The notes: a model not told the origin generated them from the letters alone. 64,000 nt of DNA from JANNRR01 sp043736155 (GCA_043736155.1 JAYTDA010000172.1:1-64000); one strand, 5' to 3'; positions 53,186 through 62,067 are shown, numbered from the stretch's first letter. Program-made: numbers and translations.

Positions 53186-53817
53186 CACTGCCTCCCCTTG
53201 CGAAAGGCGGCGGCCTTGTGGGCCAATTTCGCGATGGCCATGATGCTGGGCTTCAGTGCGGCCGGGGCCGCGTCATAGCCGCGCCCGTACATGCCGTTCA
53301 GGCGCGGGGACATGCCGACCGGAAGTGCTTCCCAATTGGACGGGTCGGTGTTGGTCCTGTTGCCATCCAGGCACTTCAGCCGCATGCCGTCCGGCACCGG
53401 GCCGTTCACCCCTTCCCACAGCCAGCGGTGCTTTTGCACATAGCGGCGCGCGAAGCCGGTGTGCGGATTGGTTTCGGCGACGCTGATCTCGACATAGCCA
53501 TCCCGCGTCACCCGTTCGTGCCCGAGGTATTTGGTGTTCCGGGGCTGTTGCCCCGATTTGAACTGGGTCCGGGCATTGTTCGGGTGCGCGGGCTGCCTCT
53601 TGCCCTTGTTGGCTGGCACATGCCCCGGCGCGTAGCCTTTGGCGATCCCATCGTTCCAGCCCTTGCGGATGCAAAGGCGTTTCACATTTTCAACGGTGAC
53701 ATCGCTGCGCCCGAACCGGGCGCAGAAGCCTGTGTGCAACTGCGCGCGCGGCCAGTCCTTGTGCGCCTCGATCCACGCCAGCTCCTCCGGGATATAGTCG
53801 ACCCTTGTCCGCTTCAT
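53185..53817 (-). CDS. HNH endonuclease
   Basis: A 210-residue protein. The N-terminal part (YIPEELAWIEAHKDWPRAQL, ARFGRSDVTVENVKRLCIRK) is helix-turn-helix-like; residues ~120-170 are the HNH nuclease (VQKHRWLWEGVNGPVPDGMR, LKCLDGNRTNTDPSNWEALP), with the second H as N/D-type positions typical of phage HNH proteins. Could be a homing or packaging-type nuclease. In the ladder of overlapping early genes. Confidence 0.85.
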   Translation of the reverse strand: MKRTRVDYIPEELAWIEAHKDWPRAQLHTGFCARFGRSDVTVENVKRLCIRKGWNDGIAKGYAPGHVPANKGKRQPAHPNNARTQFKSGQQPRNTKYLGHERVTRDGYVEISVAETNPHTGFARRYVQKHRWLWEGVNGPVPDGMRLKCLDGNRTNTDPSNWEALPVGMSPRLNGMYGRGYDAAPAALKPSIMAIAKLAHKAAAFRKGRQ

Positions 53818-54050
53818 TCCGCCCTCCCGATCAAGGGCAGGTACGGCAGGATCACTTCGCGATGTTCGGCAAAGAGCTTTGCCGCCTTCAGCTGGGCCTC
53901 TGCGCTGCGCACTACCTGATCCGCAACGGCTACGATGGCTTCCGCGCGCCGGACCTCAGTCTCGATCTGCTCTGCCTCCATCCCTTCCGCAGACAGCCGG
54001 TCCAGTTGCGCGAAGAGGTGGTTGTTCAAGTCGGAAAGCCTGCCTCCCAT
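53814..54050 (-). CDS. Small conserved Mu-like early protein
   Basis: A 78-residue helical protein, MGGRLSDLNNHLFAQLDRLS, then QIETEVRRAEAIVAVADQVV and AAKLFAEHREVILPYLPLIG. I recognise this as a conserved small protein of Mu-like prophages (GRLSDLNNHLFAQLDRL), function unknown. ATG overlaps the preceding stop (TGATG); a GTG nine nt earlier is also possible. Confidence 0.8.
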   Translation of the reverse strand: MGGRLSDLNNHLFAQLDRLSAEGMEAEQIETEVRRAEAIVAVADQVVRSAEAQLKAAKLFAEHREVILPYLPLIGRAE

Positions 54051-54256
54051 CACTGCCACCCCGCCAACATGAACAGCAGAATGCTGGCCACAAAGAAAAA
54101 CAGCGTGAGCAGGAATACGAAGACTTCCTTCCTTTGTAACGACCTGGACAGTTGTTCAATCGGCAAACTGTTGGCTCCCATGCCAAAGACCCCCGCCGAT
54201 ATCAGTGCGGCGATGCCGAGGGCGATTGCGATAAGGCTCAGGATGGCTGAAGTCAT
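54050..54256 (-). CDS. Small two-helix membrane protein
   Basis: A 68-residue protein with two hydrophobic helices (MTSAILSLIAIALGIAALIS and VFVFLLTLFFFVASILLFML). Unknown function; it could be a holin-like or superinfection protein, but position among early genes speaks against lysis. Overlaps the next gene by TGATG. Confidence 0.72.
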   Translation of the reverse strand: MTSAILSLIAIALGIAALISAGVFGMGANSLPIEQLSRSLQRKEVFVFLLTLFFFVASILLFMLAGWQ

Positions 54257-54266
54257 CGCTGTCACC

Positions 54267-54977
54267 CTACGCACTTGCCAGATCGATGCTGACCGCCAGC
54301 CACGGCGCATCATGCCGGGCGCGCCGGTAGACCCGGACATAGGTCTTGCTGCCCACGATCCGCATCGCATCGCGGATCGCCGCCATCGCCCGCAGCCAGC
54401 GTGGATCGCTGATGTCCAGGCGCAGCAGCATGAAAATCTCCGACCGGTTGATCTGGCCCGCCTTGTCGGTGTTGAAGGCGCGAGTGACGATGGCGCGGAT
54501 TTCAACCCTTGCGTCCGCCGCCCATTCGTTCAGGCATTCATCGACCAGCCCCTTGGCCACCTGCAACTCGGGGCCAAAGTCGATGTGGTCGGCGACCTGC
54601 ACCTTGATCTGATAAAGCCCGTCATGGCTCATCAGCGTCTTGTTGCCTTTGGCTCCGCCGACCTTTGCGCCATATTCCTGTTCCAGCAGCGCCTCGAACC
54701 CGCCGATGTCGTCGAATGTGTGCGCCTTGAACCGCCCGACCTGATCGGCCAGTGCGATGGCGTAACCCGCGACCTTGCGCACCATTTCGTCCTGCAGCAG
54801 ATACTGCGCCTTGATCAGGTCGATCGGCACCAGATTGCCTTTGGCGTCAGGCATGTAGACCTTGCCATCGACCGTCACCCGGCCATCAGGCACCGGCTCG
54901 GGCACATAGGTAGTGGGCGGAGCGCCGAACGCGGGATAGGCAAATTGTCCCGTCACAAGGGGTTTCTCAGGTGTCAT
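54267..54977 (-). CDS. DUF3164-family protein
   Basis: A 236-residue protein typical of Mu-like early regions: VDGKVYMPDAKGNLVPIDLI, KAQYLLQDEMVRKVAGYAIA, then GGAKGNKTLMSHDGLYQIKV and AFNTDKAGQINRSEIFMLLR. DUF3164 proteins have no established activity. Its start overlaps the preceding small gene by 4 nt (ATGA). Confidence 0.9.
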   Translation of the reverse strand: MTPEKPLVTGQFAYPAFGAPPTTYVPEPVPDGRVTVDGKVYMPDAKGNLVPIDLIKAQYLLQDEMVRKVAGYAIALADQVGRFKAHTFDDIGGFEALLEQEYGAKVGGAKGNKTLMSHDGLYQIKVQVADHIDFGPELQVAKGLVDECLNEWAADARVEIRAIVTRAFNTDKAGQINRSEIFMLLRLDISDPRWLRAMAAIRDAMRIVGSKTYVRVYRRARHDAPWLAVSIDLASA

Positions 54978-55201
54978 GTCGTCAGTCCTTTCCGGGAGGT
55001 TTCGATCAGGTCGGCATAGGCGATGCGCTGTGGCGGGCCGGGCAGTGCGTTCGAGATCACGATCAGCGCGGCCATGGCGGCGATCTCGTCCATGCTGCAG
55101 AGCGTGGTGCCGCGTTCGCCCAGCAGGTCGACCTTGGCCACGCCACTACCGGCAAGCCGGTAGATTTCGGCCATGGTGAAGGGGGCGGGAGCGGCGTTCA
55201 T
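54974..55201 (-). CDS. Small early-region protein
   Basis: A 75-residue protein, MNAAPAPFTMAEIYRLAGSG, with KVDLLGERGTTLCSMDEIAA. No family recognised. ATGA overlaps at both ends place it firmly in the operon. Confidence 0.7.
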   Translation of the reverse strand: MNAAPAPFTMAEIYRLAGSGVAKVDLLGERGTTLCSMDEIAAMAALIVISNALPGPPQRIAYADLIETSRKGLTT

Positions 55202-55425
55202 GCCTGCCCCTCGCCGAACAGCAGCCAGTCGGCCGACACCTTCAGACCCGCGCACAGCAGCGCGATCTGCCCGGCGCGCGGCTCGGTGCCCTGGTACAGG
55301 TAGCTTTCCAGCGTCGGCTTCGGCAGACCACAGGCGGCAGCGACCTGCGCCAGGGTCCCCAGATTGGCGGCGGCGCATTGCAGCCGCAGCGAGAATTCCT
55401 CGACGATGAACCGGGGATCAGCCAT
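55198..55425 (-). CDS. XRE-like helix-turn-helix protein
   Basis: A 75-residue protein with one helix-turn-helix: LGTLAQVAAACGLPKPTLES, YLYQGTEPRAGQIALLCAGL, KVSADWLLFGEG, the last part being the usual end of small Cro/CI-type domains. Probably a phage regulator. Coupled by 4-nt overlap to the next gene and starting 7 nt before the stop of the previous one. Confidence 0.78.
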   Translation of the reverse strand: MADPRFIVEEFSLRLQCAAANLGTLAQVAAACGLPKPTLESYLYQGTEPRAGQIALLCAGLKVSADWLLFGEGQA

Positions 55426-55822
55426 TGCTGTCCTCCGACTTGTTGCGCGGACAGGCGGGGCAGGCGCGGAACATGCTGACCCGCAGCGGATTGCCGCTGG
55501 CAAAGCTGCGCGCCTTGCGCCGCCACTCCTGGCATTCGTTGACCGGCAATTCGCCCAGGGCGGGGCAATCGATACGCATGTTGAGGTATGCCCCCATGAA
55601 CAGCTCTTCAATGGCGCTGACAGAGCCTTCGTATTTGTTGCGCAGCACGGTGCTGATGACGGCACCGGAGCGGTTCAGCCGCGCCGCCACGGCTTTTTGC
55701 GAGCTGCGGGCGCATTCCACCGCCAGCGCCTCGACCCATGTCGGCAGGGCGTCGCCCCAGGCGGCGCGGGCGATGTCCAGCGGGCTTTCCTTCGGGGTCA
55801 GGGCTTTGGGTGCGGCACTCAT
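55418..55822 (-). CDS. Helix-turn-helix protein of the early region
   Basis: A 134-residue protein. The centre, SSQKAVAARLNRSGAVISTV, then LRNKYEGSVSAIEELFMGAY reads as a DNA-binding helix-turn-helix; the C-terminal CPALGELPVNECQEWRRKAR with MFRACPACP has four cysteines that may bind zinc. Frequent next to the B gene in Mu-like prophages. ATGA overlap with the preceding gene. Confidence 0.8.
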   Translation of the reverse strand: MSAAPKALTPKESPLDIARAAWGDALPTWVEALAVECARSSQKAVAARLNRSGAVISTVLRNKYEGSVSAIEELFMGAYLNMRIDCPALGELPVNECQEWRRKARSFASGNPLRVSMFRACPACPRNKSEDSNG

Positions 55823-56370
55823 TTCGCACCGCCGCTGACATGAACGATTTCGCCCAGATTGTCGTCAAACACCGCCTTGACCCGGCGTTCGCGCGGCGGG
55901 CGCGGGCCGGTCATCCGGATCAGCCGGTAGATCGCCTCGCGCCGCCCCGGGATCGCAGTACGTTCAACCCGCAGATAGCCTGCCCTGAGCAGGGTCTGGC
56001 AATAGCCCTGTGCCGCTTCAATGCTGACCTGCACCGCGCCTGCGGTCGAATGGGCGGCGAGATCGGTCGGGGTGAAGCTTTTCAACCCGCGCATCGAGGT
56101 CCAGAGGTTCAGCGGAACTGATCCGTGCAGCTCCGGCGCCGGTGCGCGCTTGAAGTCGGGTTCCAGCGCAAAGATGTTGCGCAGTCCCGCACCGCTGGCG
56201 ATGCGCCGCACCGCGCCTTCTGCCTCCCAGCCCCGGACAATTTCCGACGCGCGGTCCATGCTGATATGCAGATCGGCGCTGATCTGGTTGTAGCCAAAGC
56301 TGCCAAGCCGCAAGGCCAGCGCCCAGGCGGCATCCGCCACCGCCGCTTTGGTATCCGGAGTGATCCGCAT
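55819..56370 (-). CDS. Winged-helix-like early protein following gene B
   Basis: A 183-residue protein that may contain two winged helices (YNQISADLHISMDRASEIVR, and LAAHSTAGAVQVSIEAAQGY with LRAGYLRVERTA). Directly after the B ATPase gene (TGATG overlap). Function unknown; the structure suggests DNA binding in transposition control. Confidence 0.75.
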   Translation of the reverse strand: MRITPDTKAAVADAAWALALRLGSFGYNQISADLHISMDRASEIVRGWEAEGAVRRIASGAGLRNIFALEPDFKRAPAPELHGSVPLNLWTSMRGLKSFTPTDLAAHSTAGAVQVSIEAAQGYCQTLLRAGYLRVERTAIPGRREAIYRLIRMTGPRPPRERRVKAVFDDNLGEIVHVSGGAK

Positions 56371-57164
56371 CAGACGGCCCTCCGGCGGGCGTGACCCGCC
56401 ACGGCAGTGGCGCGGCGTTCCTCGGCCATTTCCTCACGTCGCGGGGCCGGGGCTTCGCCGGTGAAAAACGCGCCTTTCCAGTCGGACCGTTGCATCCGGT
56501 TCAGACCGCGCACCCGGGCGAACTCGCTGACCATCGCCAGATTGACCGCCACCCGGCGGATCGACCGGCGCGACGCGGCCAGCAGATGGTCGCGCAGATC
56601 CCCGGCGATCTCGATGCCGGGCGCATAGATCGGTGCCATGTGCCCGACATCGGCGAGACAGGCCGGTTCCGAGGCGACCCAGTCGAGCATCCGCCCATGC
56701 ACCCGTTCCCAGCGTTGCAGCTTTTGCGGCAGCAGCTCCTCGCCGATCAGGATCACCGGCACCCCGCTGGCTTCATAAAGCCCGCGCACCACCTCGATCA
56801 TCGCGTCTTTCGCCAGATGGTCGGCTTCATCCAGCAGCAGCGGCCGTCCCGACCGCGCCAGTTCCTCCGCCGCCTGGTTGAACATTTCCGGGGCGGTGCG
56901 GGCCGGGCGGTGGCCAAGCTCGATCACGATCTCCTGCAGCAAGGTCTTGGCGCGCCACAGCGCCTGCACCTGAATATGGCAGGCGCGGAACCGGTTGGTG
57001 GCATAGACCGCAGCGGTGGTTTTGCCATAGCCGGATGGTCCGTAGAATGTCGCCATCCCTGGCAACCCATGGGCGCGGCTCTTGACCCGCTCGATCAGGG
57101 TCAGCAGCGCCGCCACGTTGCGCAGCGGTGCCACATTATTGTAAAGTCTCGGTTCGTCTGTCAT
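56370..57164 (-). CDS. Transposition ATPase, MuB-like
   Basis: A 264-residue AAA+ ATPase that would bind DNA targets and stimulate the transposase. Walker A is GPSGYGKT (42-49), Walker B LLLDEAD (108-114), followed by sensor-like VILIGEELLPQKLQRWERVH. No N-terminal helix-turn-helix as in Mu B, which is usual for the shorter B-type proteins. 60 nt after the transposase gene. Confidence 0.93.
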   Translation of the reverse strand: MTDEPRLYNNVAPLRNVAALLTLIERVKSRAHGLPGMATFYGPSGYGKTTAAVYATNRFRACHIQVQALWRAKTLLQEIVIELGHRPARTAPEMFNQAAEELARSGRPLLLDEADHLAKDAMIEVVRGLYEASGVPVILIGEELLPQKLQRWERVHGRMLDWVASEPACLADVGHMAPIYAPGIEIAGDLRDHLLAASRRSIRRVAVNLAMVSEFARVRGLNRMQRSDWKGAFFTGEAPAPRREEMAEERRATAVAGHARRRAV

Positions 57165-57224
57165 CCTGTATCCTCTGACTGCCCTCGTTTCGCCGGTGGG
57201 TGCCCCACACCCCCGGCGTTTGCC

Positions 57225-59363
57225 TCATCCGAAAATCGCGTCGCCCGCCTCCTCCCACAGCATCCGCTCGGCGCGATATTCCGGCTCGTTTTGATAGATC
57301 GTCAGCCAAAGCTTCTGTTCGAACGTCACCGCAGCCCCCGCCGCCAGCCCCCGTTCCAGTTCCAGCGCCCGGCGAAACCGGTCGCGCTGGCTCTCTTCAA
57401 CCGGGGCCACTGCCGCGCGCTGCGCCGCCAGATCGACCACGATGCCCGCCTGAACCTCTGAGACGCCCGGCGGCAAAGCCAGCGCCGGGCGTCCGGTGGC
57501 AGCGCCAAAGGCCGGGCGCACCACCTTTGCCTCGGGCCGGACACTGTCGCTCATTCTTCCCGAAACGGGGGCGATCTGGTCCAGGCCGTCGGCAATTTCG
57601 GAAATCGTGAACTGGCGATGCGCCGCTGCCGCCTTTTTCTCGGCGGCGATCCAGGCGTTGCGGCTGCGGGCATGCACGCGGGCTTCGTCCATATCCAGGA
57701 ACCCGGCTTTCTGCATCGCGGGCGCATGGCCGAGATAGGCATTGTCCTGGCTGTAAACATGCACGCCGCTGTGCAGATCGGCGGGATCGAACCGCACCAC
57801 GACGCGGCAGCCCGCGACATCATGCATCCAGGCCGCCCAATAGACATTGCCCAGGAACGCCACTTCACCGCTGCCGCGCTTGGCATTCAGCCCTTCGGCC
57901 CCCAGCAGCCACAACCGGCGCTGTGCCTCGGTCGCCTTGCGGATCGGCGCTGTAGCATAGCTTTCGTCAAACACTTCGGCAAAGCTGCGGCCCCAGGCCA
58001 CTTCCGACCGCCGACCGGCGCGGGCATTATGTTCGGCGATCCCTTCGGCCAGAACCGCCAGAAACACCTCCAGATCGATGGCCTTGTCGCCATAATTCTC
58101 CGGCTTCGCATCCGGACTGTTGCCACTATAGGCTCCGGCGAAACGCGGGTCTTTCGCCACGGTGCTGGCCAGATCGCGCCAGGCCCGTTCAACCGGCTTG
58201 GATTGCCCGGCATAGGGCGTGGCCCAGTGAATTTCGCAGCCAAGCAGGGTAAACAGACCCGGCAGATCGTCTTCCTTCACCTTGAACCGGTAGCGGGTTT
58301 CCGCGCCGCCGGTGATCGCCTTGGCGGCAAATTCGCGGCCATTGTCGAACAAGACATGCTCGGGAATGCCCCATTGTTCGATCATGTCGCCTGCGGCCAG
58401 CATGACGGCGGTGCTGTTCGGGCTGCGGTCGACCCGGAACGACAGGATACGACCGGAATAGATATCCTGAAACCCGACCATCTGCGGCCGGCCGATCCAT
58501 TCCGGCTGACCCAGCTTCGGGATCGCGGGCCAGCGCACAAACACATCGAACTTGTGAAAATCGGCGTTGACCGCTTCCAGCGCCACCAGGGCGGTCTTGT
58601 CGCGCACCTGTGCCGGATACAGCCGCTTCAACGCATCGGTGCCCTTGCGCGCCAGCACCTGCACCGGCATCGATACCGTCGCGTCCAGCCAGCGCCGCAT
58701 CGTCCGTTCCGGGGCGATCTCCAGACCCTTGTCCAGCGCCACCCGCACCGAACGGCGGTAGCAATCGGTGAAGGGCGGTGCTTCAGGGCGGAGGAAATCC
58801 GACCGTATCAGGCCCCAGAAATCGGGATCGAACCCCTTGGTCCGTGCCCGCTCCGGCACAGCACGGTGGCGCGGTGCGAGATAGGACAGGCGGTCGCAGG
58901 CCAGCACCCCGTCGATCAGGGCGAACCATGACCAGAGGGTCCGGGCACCCATGCTTTCCATCCGCGCCACTTCGGCAACAGCCAAATGCTTGCCGAACAT
59001 GGGTTCCAGGGCCTCGACTTTTTGGACCACCAACAGCCGCTCTTGCGCCTTTGCCTTTACATTGCCGGGCAGGGCTTCGAACCACTTCCAGACTTCATCC
59101 CGCATCGGCCTTGACGTCGAAACCTTCAACGGCTGGCCGGAAGAAAGCAGCTTCCGTAGCGCCCGTGACGGCAACAGCCGCCAGCTGTATTCCCAGCCAC
59201 CGCCCCGACCTGTCCGTCGCCGCGCCATGCCCGGTTGGCTGCGCCAGCCCTCGCGCGCAATCAACAGGTTGATGCCGCGCGCCGTGGCGGGCAGATCGGG
59301 TAGACCCGCCACCGCAATTTCGTCGGCACTCCACCATTCTTGCGCTGGCGTCACCCTGGTCAT
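57225..59363 (-). CDS. DDE transposase, MuA-like
   Basis: A 712-residue transposase. The N-terminal end-binding part (EWWSADEIAVAGLPDLPATA, RGINLLIAREGW) precedes a catalytic core with the DDE triad at Asp268 (NADFHKFD), Asp340 (LFDNGREF) and Glu392 (KPVERAWRD), almost the same spacing as Mu (269/336/392); the Mu C-terminal core (ARVHARSRNAWIAAEK) follows. ATG chosen because it overlaps the ParB-like stop by 4 nt (ATGA); the open frame further upstream is out of context. All active-site residues are intact. Confidence 0.95.
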   Translation of the reverse strand: MTRVTPAQEWWSADEIAVAGLPDLPATARGINLLIAREGWRSQPGMARRRTGRGGGWEYSWRLLPSRALRKLLSSGQPLKVSTSRPMRDEVWKWFEALPGNVKAKAQERLLVVQKVEALEPMFGKHLAVAEVARMESMGARTLWSWFALIDGVLACDRLSYLAPRHRAVPERARTKGFDPDFWGLIRSDFLRPEAPPFTDCYRRSVRVALDKGLEIAPERTMRRWLDATVSMPVQVLARKGTDALKRLYPAQVRDKTALVALEAVNADFHKFDVFVRWPAIPKLGQPEWIGRPQMVGFQDIYSGRILSFRVDRSPNSTAVMLAAGDMIEQWGIPEHVLFDNGREFAAKAITGGAETRYRFKVKEDDLPGLFTLLGCEIHWATPYAGQSKPVERAWRDLASTVAKDPRFAGAYSGNSPDAKPENYGDKAIDLEVFLAVLAEGIAEHNARAGRRSEVAWGRSFAEVFDESYATAPIRKATEAQRRLWLLGAEGLNAKRGSGEVAFLGNVYWAAWMHDVAGCRVVVRFDPADLHSGVHVYSQDNAYLGHAPAMQKAGFLDMDEARVHARSRNAWIAAEKKAAAAHRQFTISEIADGLDQIAPVSGRMSDSVRPEAKVVRPAFGAATGRPALALPPGVSEVQAGIVVDLAAQRAAVAPVEESQRDRFRRALELERGLAAGAAVTFEQKLWLTIYQNEPEYRAERMLWEEAGDAIFG

Positions 59364-60223
59364 TCGGGCGCCTCGTCGTTTGGCGGGCGCGGCAGGCCCT
59401 TGTTTTGGGCCATCCAGATGTCCTTGGAATGTTCGGTACAGAACCGCTTGCGCGCCGCCTCCGACGCCCGTGTCCACGCGGATTTCAGCGCGAGAAACTC
59501 GGCTTCAACCGGGGTTTTAAGGGGGGTTGAACCGCCGGTTTGTTGCACCTTCCAGACGCTGCGGGCGGCGGCGGCATTCTTGGCTGTCCCGCCCGCCAGG
59601 GCATCGACAACCGCTCGCCTCTCTCCACCGGTGACGATTGTGGCGATCTGCTGGATGTCGCTCAACGTGATCCGCCGCTTGCCGTTGCGAAGGCTGCGCA
59701 CTTCTTCAGTGCCCAACACCTCCCCGGCAGCGACCATCTTTCGAACTTGCCGGGTGCTGATCGACCGTTTTTCCGCGATGATTTCTGCAAAGGAATTATA
59801 GTTCCGCTGCAGACCGTGCCTGGCCAGCGCCCCGGCAATGCCGCCCCTGGTTTCCGGATGCTCCTGTTCATGCAGCCGCTTCCATGCCGCCAGAAACACC
59901 GCGTCATCCAGCACTGACATCGCAGCGCCAGCCAGATTGCCGCCGATCTCCAGCCCGCGCGCCTCTGCGGCCGAGCAATCGTAGGCGCGCACAGCGATGC
60001 TGGCGTGGCCAAGCCGCGTCATCGCCTCCAGCCGGTGCGCACCGTCGATCAGGACATTCTGCCCACCGGTGCGCCGCACGGTGATTGGCGTGGTGAAGGC
60101 ATAGGTGCCGATCATTTCCATCAGCGCCGCCACGCCCGGTTCGGTCACCCCTCGTAGCCGGTCGTCTGGCACAAGGATCTCTGCCACCGGCAGTTCGGTG
60201 AAAGTCGGCATGAGCTCAATCAC
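59360..60223 (-). CDS. ParB-like nuclease-domain protein
   Basis: A 287-residue protein: N-terminal ParB/Srx fold (VAEILVPDDRLRGVTEPGVA, LIDGAHRLEAMTRLGHASIA) with the GAHRLEA nucleotide site, then a helical DNA-binding region (YNSFAEIIAEKRSISTRQVR). Such proteins sit just before the transposase in Rhodobacter Mu-like phages. Start is a GTG overlapping the preceding stop region; an ATG 12 nt later is possible. Confidence 0.88.
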   Translation of the reverse strand: MIELMPTFTELPVAEILVPDDRLRGVTEPGVAALMEMIGTYAFTTPITVRRTGGQNVLIDGAHRLEAMTRLGHASIAVRAYDCSAAEARGLEIGGNLAGAAMSVLDDAVFLAAWKRLHEQEHPETRGGIAGALARHGLQRNYNSFAEIIAEKRSISTRQVRKMVAAGEVLGTEEVRSLRNGKRRITLSDIQQIATIVTGGERRAVVDALAGGTAKNAAAARSVWKVQQTGGSTPLKTPVEAEFLALKSAWTRASEAARKRFCTEHSKDIWMAQNKGLPRPPNDEAPE

Positions 60224-60479
60224 TGGTGGCTTCCTCCTGTTCCTTCAGAACCACCTCCAGTGAAGCAAGCAAGATGTTCAGGGCGTTGCGGCTGCCTTCC
60301 AACTGACCCAGTAAAAGAAAGGCGCGAAGTTGTGCCCTGCCGAAATCATCGCTCAAGAGGGTCGTCTGGATGCCCTGGATCAAACCCGCCAGCCTTGGCA
60401 GGTCCTGCATCAGCAGCGTTCCGACTGTCTTTGCGCGCTTCGCTTCCCGCTCTGGATCGCTTGTCATTGTGATTGTCAT
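60216..60479 (-). CDS. Small early-region protein
   Basis: An 87-residue helical protein, MTITMTSDPEREAKRAKTVG, then LPRLAGLIQGIQTTLLSDDF and LEGSRNALNILLASLEVVLK. No family recognised. 4-nt overlap with the gene upstream, 8 nt with the ParB-like gene. Confidence 0.7.
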   Translation of the reverse strand: MTITMTSDPEREAKRAKTVGTLLMQDLPRLAGLIQGIQTTLLSDDFGRAQLRAFLLLGQLEGSRNALNILLASLEVVLKEQEEATSD

Positions 60480-60706
60480 GCACTCGGTCCCCTGGTCATC
60501 GTGTAAAGCCACGTCCGCTTGCCAGCCGCGAACTGCTGGATGCAGACGATCTCGGCCCCGTGCTGGCGCAACTCGGCCATGCAGGCATTGACCGCCATCA
60601 CCCGGGCCCGCCGCACCACGTCGCGCGTGGTATGCGGCCGCCCGTCGCGCAGCAGGGCAAGCACCCGTTGCAGGCGTGGCGAGGCAAGAGCGGCGGCGTT
60701 CATCAT
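60476..60706 (-). CDS. Small winged-helix-like protein
   Basis: A 76-residue protein, ASPRLQRVLALLRDGRPHTT, then RDVVRRARVMAVNACMAELR and GAEIVCIQQFAAGKRTWLYT. The pattern of a short winged helix with a beta hairpin is clear. Likely DNA-binding; precise role unknown. Two start codons in a row (MMNAA). Confidence 0.75.
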   Translation of the reverse strand: MMNAAALASPRLQRVLALLRDGRPHTTRDVVRRARVMAVNACMAELRQHGAEIVCIQQFAAGKRTWLYTMTRGPSA

Positions 60707-60709
60707 GGG

Positions 60710-60949
60710 CTAGATCCCCGGTCCCCGCCCGCGCGAGGGCGCGGCACCGAGCATGAAGGCAATATGATCGGCCAGTCCGGCAGCGAGCAGATCGGCCACC
60801 AGCGCATCCACCGCCGTCACATAGCGGTCGGTTGCCAGATCGCGGTCCTTGGCATCGGCAGCGCGCGACCCCATGATCGCCTTGGCCGCCGCCGCGTCTG
60901 ACAGTCGCGCCTGCACCAGCGCCCACTGGCTTGCCATCGAGATCGACAT
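60710..60949 (-). CDS. Small early-region protein
   Basis: A 79-residue helical protein, MSISMASQWALVQARLSDAA, then DLATDRYVTAVDALVADLLA. No family recognised. 2 nt after the preceding gene's stop and 3 nt before the next start. Confidence 0.68.
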   Translation of the reverse strand: MSISMASQWALVQARLSDAAAAKAIMGSRAADAKDRDLATDRYVTAVDALVADLLAAGLADHIAFMLGAAPSRGRGPGI

Positions 60950-60951
60950 GG

Positions 60952-61182
60952 TCAAATCTCCCCGATATGCGGGATCAGCCCGGACAGCGCTTCCAGCACC
61001 CCGGCATCCTCCAGCAGGCACAGTGCCTCACACAGCTTCTGGCGGGCCACGTCGCAGCACTCCCAGTACTCGACAGCGATATCGTGATTGTCCTCAAACA
61101 GTGCCTGCGCCCGGGCGCCCCTGGCTGTGACCAGCTGTGCCCTCACCTCTCGGAACAGCTCCACATGACCCGCCGCGTTCAT
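60952..61182 (-). CDS. Small early-region protein
   Basis: A 76-residue protein, MNAAGHVELFREVRAQLVTA, then HDIAVEYWECCDVARQKLCE. Start ATG overlaps the previous stop by 4 nt. No family recognised; helical with three cysteines. Confidence 0.7.
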   Translation of the reverse strand: MNAAGHVELFREVRAQLVTARGARAQALFEDNHDIAVEYWECCDVARQKLCEALCLLEDAGVLEALSGLIPHIGEI

Positions 61183-61442
61183 TGCAGCACCCATCCGCAA
61201 ACCAGCCCCAGCCACAGCGCGCCGAACAGGCAGGCGCAGCCGATCGCATCGCCCAGCAGGCTGGTTTCCAGCCGCCGGTTCGCCCGCTTCACGCACCGCC
61301 ACCCTGCGCGGGAGGAGGTGCGCAGGGTGGCGATGATCCCGGCCTCGGGAGGAGATAAGGCCGGGAATGCGGGATATTTCGCCGACAGCGCCTGCGCCAG
61401 CTCGCGGCGTTCCTCTGCCGTCCTCTTGCAGGCCGCACCCAT
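61179..61442 (-). CDS. Small membrane protein of the early region
   Basis: An 87-residue protein, MGAACKRTAEERRELAQALS, with one C-terminal hydrophobic helix (LLGDAIGCACLFGALWLGLV). Its ATG overlaps the lipoprotein stop (TGATG). Function unknown. Confidence 0.7.
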   Translation of the reverse strand: MGAACKRTAEERRELAQALSAKYPAFPALSPPEAGIIATLRTSSRAGWRCVKRANRRLETSLLGDAIGCACLFGALWLGLVCGWVLQ

Positions 61443-61783
61443 CACGCACACCCGGCCAGACGGGCGTCGAGCGCGATGATCTCGCCCTTTTGCGCCGAAA
61501 TCAGCCCCGACCGGTCGCCGTTGGTCAGCAGGCTGACCGGAATGCCGATCAACACCACGGCCCACACGTCGCTGATCGCAGCGTCACGTTGCGTGGCCTC
61601 CAGCGCGGCCAGCGTCTGCGCCACGCCGTCACGTTTGGCCCGTGCCGCGCTGCAGGACAAAGGGTCATAAAGCCCGGCGGGCACCGGTGTCGCGGCGATG
61701 CTGTCGGGCGACGGGGCGCAGGCCCCGAGCAGCAGGGTGGCAGCCAGCGCCGGTGCCGCAAATGCGGTGAAACCCTTGCCCAT
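61442..61783 (-). CDS. Predicted lipoprotein of the early region
   Basis: A 113-residue protein with a lipoprotein signal: MGKGFTAFAAPALAATLLLG, then the lipobox LLGAC, Cys near residue 22. The mature part has one hydrophobic patch (DVWAVVLIGIPVSLL) and ends with GEIIALDARLAGCA. An envelope role is likely (superinfection or entry control is a guess). Overlaps the HU stop (TGATG). Confidence 0.78.
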   Translation of the reverse strand: MGKGFTAFAAPALAATLLLGACAPSPDSIAATPVPAGLYDPLSCSAARAKRDGVAQTLAALEATQRDAAISDVWAVVLIGIPVSLLTNGDRSGLISAQKGEIIALDARLAGCA

Positions 61784-62067
61784 CACGCACCTGCCTTTTT
61801 CGGCTTTGACGCCTTGAAATGCAGTGTGGTGCTGGCCGGAATGTCGACGGCGGCACCGGTGCCGGGGTGGCGGCCCACCCGGGCGGCGCGGGTCCGGGCC
61901 TCAAACGTGCCGAAACCCTTGATCGCAACGCTGTCACCGCGATCCGTCATCTGACTGATTGCCGCCAGGAACCGGTCGAACAACCGACCCGCTTCGGCCT
62001 TTGAATAGGAGGGCGTCATCGAACTGGCGACTGCGTCGACGAGGTCACTTTTGCTATGCCGTGTCAT
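61783..62067 (-). CDS. HU-family DNA-bending protein
   Basis: A 94-residue histone-like protein: MTRHSKSDLVDAVASSMTPS, FLAAISQMTDRGDSVAIKGF, GTFEARTRAARVGRHPGTGA with the core HU motif IKGFGTFxxRxRxxRxGRxPxTG. Likely an accessory bender for transposition complexes. ATG chosen with AAAGGA 9 nt upstream; the frame is open for 40 more codons (to 62187) giving a plausible-looking extension that could be a real N-terminal domain. Confidence 0.9.
   Translation of the reverse strand: MTRHSKSDLVDAVASSMTPSYSKAEAGRLFDRFLAAISQMTDRGDSVAIKGFGTFEARTRAARVGRHPGTGAAVDIPASTTLHFKASKPKKAGA

Noticed and set aside
54050..54256. Holin of the prophage
   Set aside because: Two helices fit, but it lies among early genes and no lysozyme gene is present.
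57225..59363. Transposase inactivated in a defective prophage
   Set aside because: All three catalytic acids and flanking motifs are intact at Mu-like spacing.
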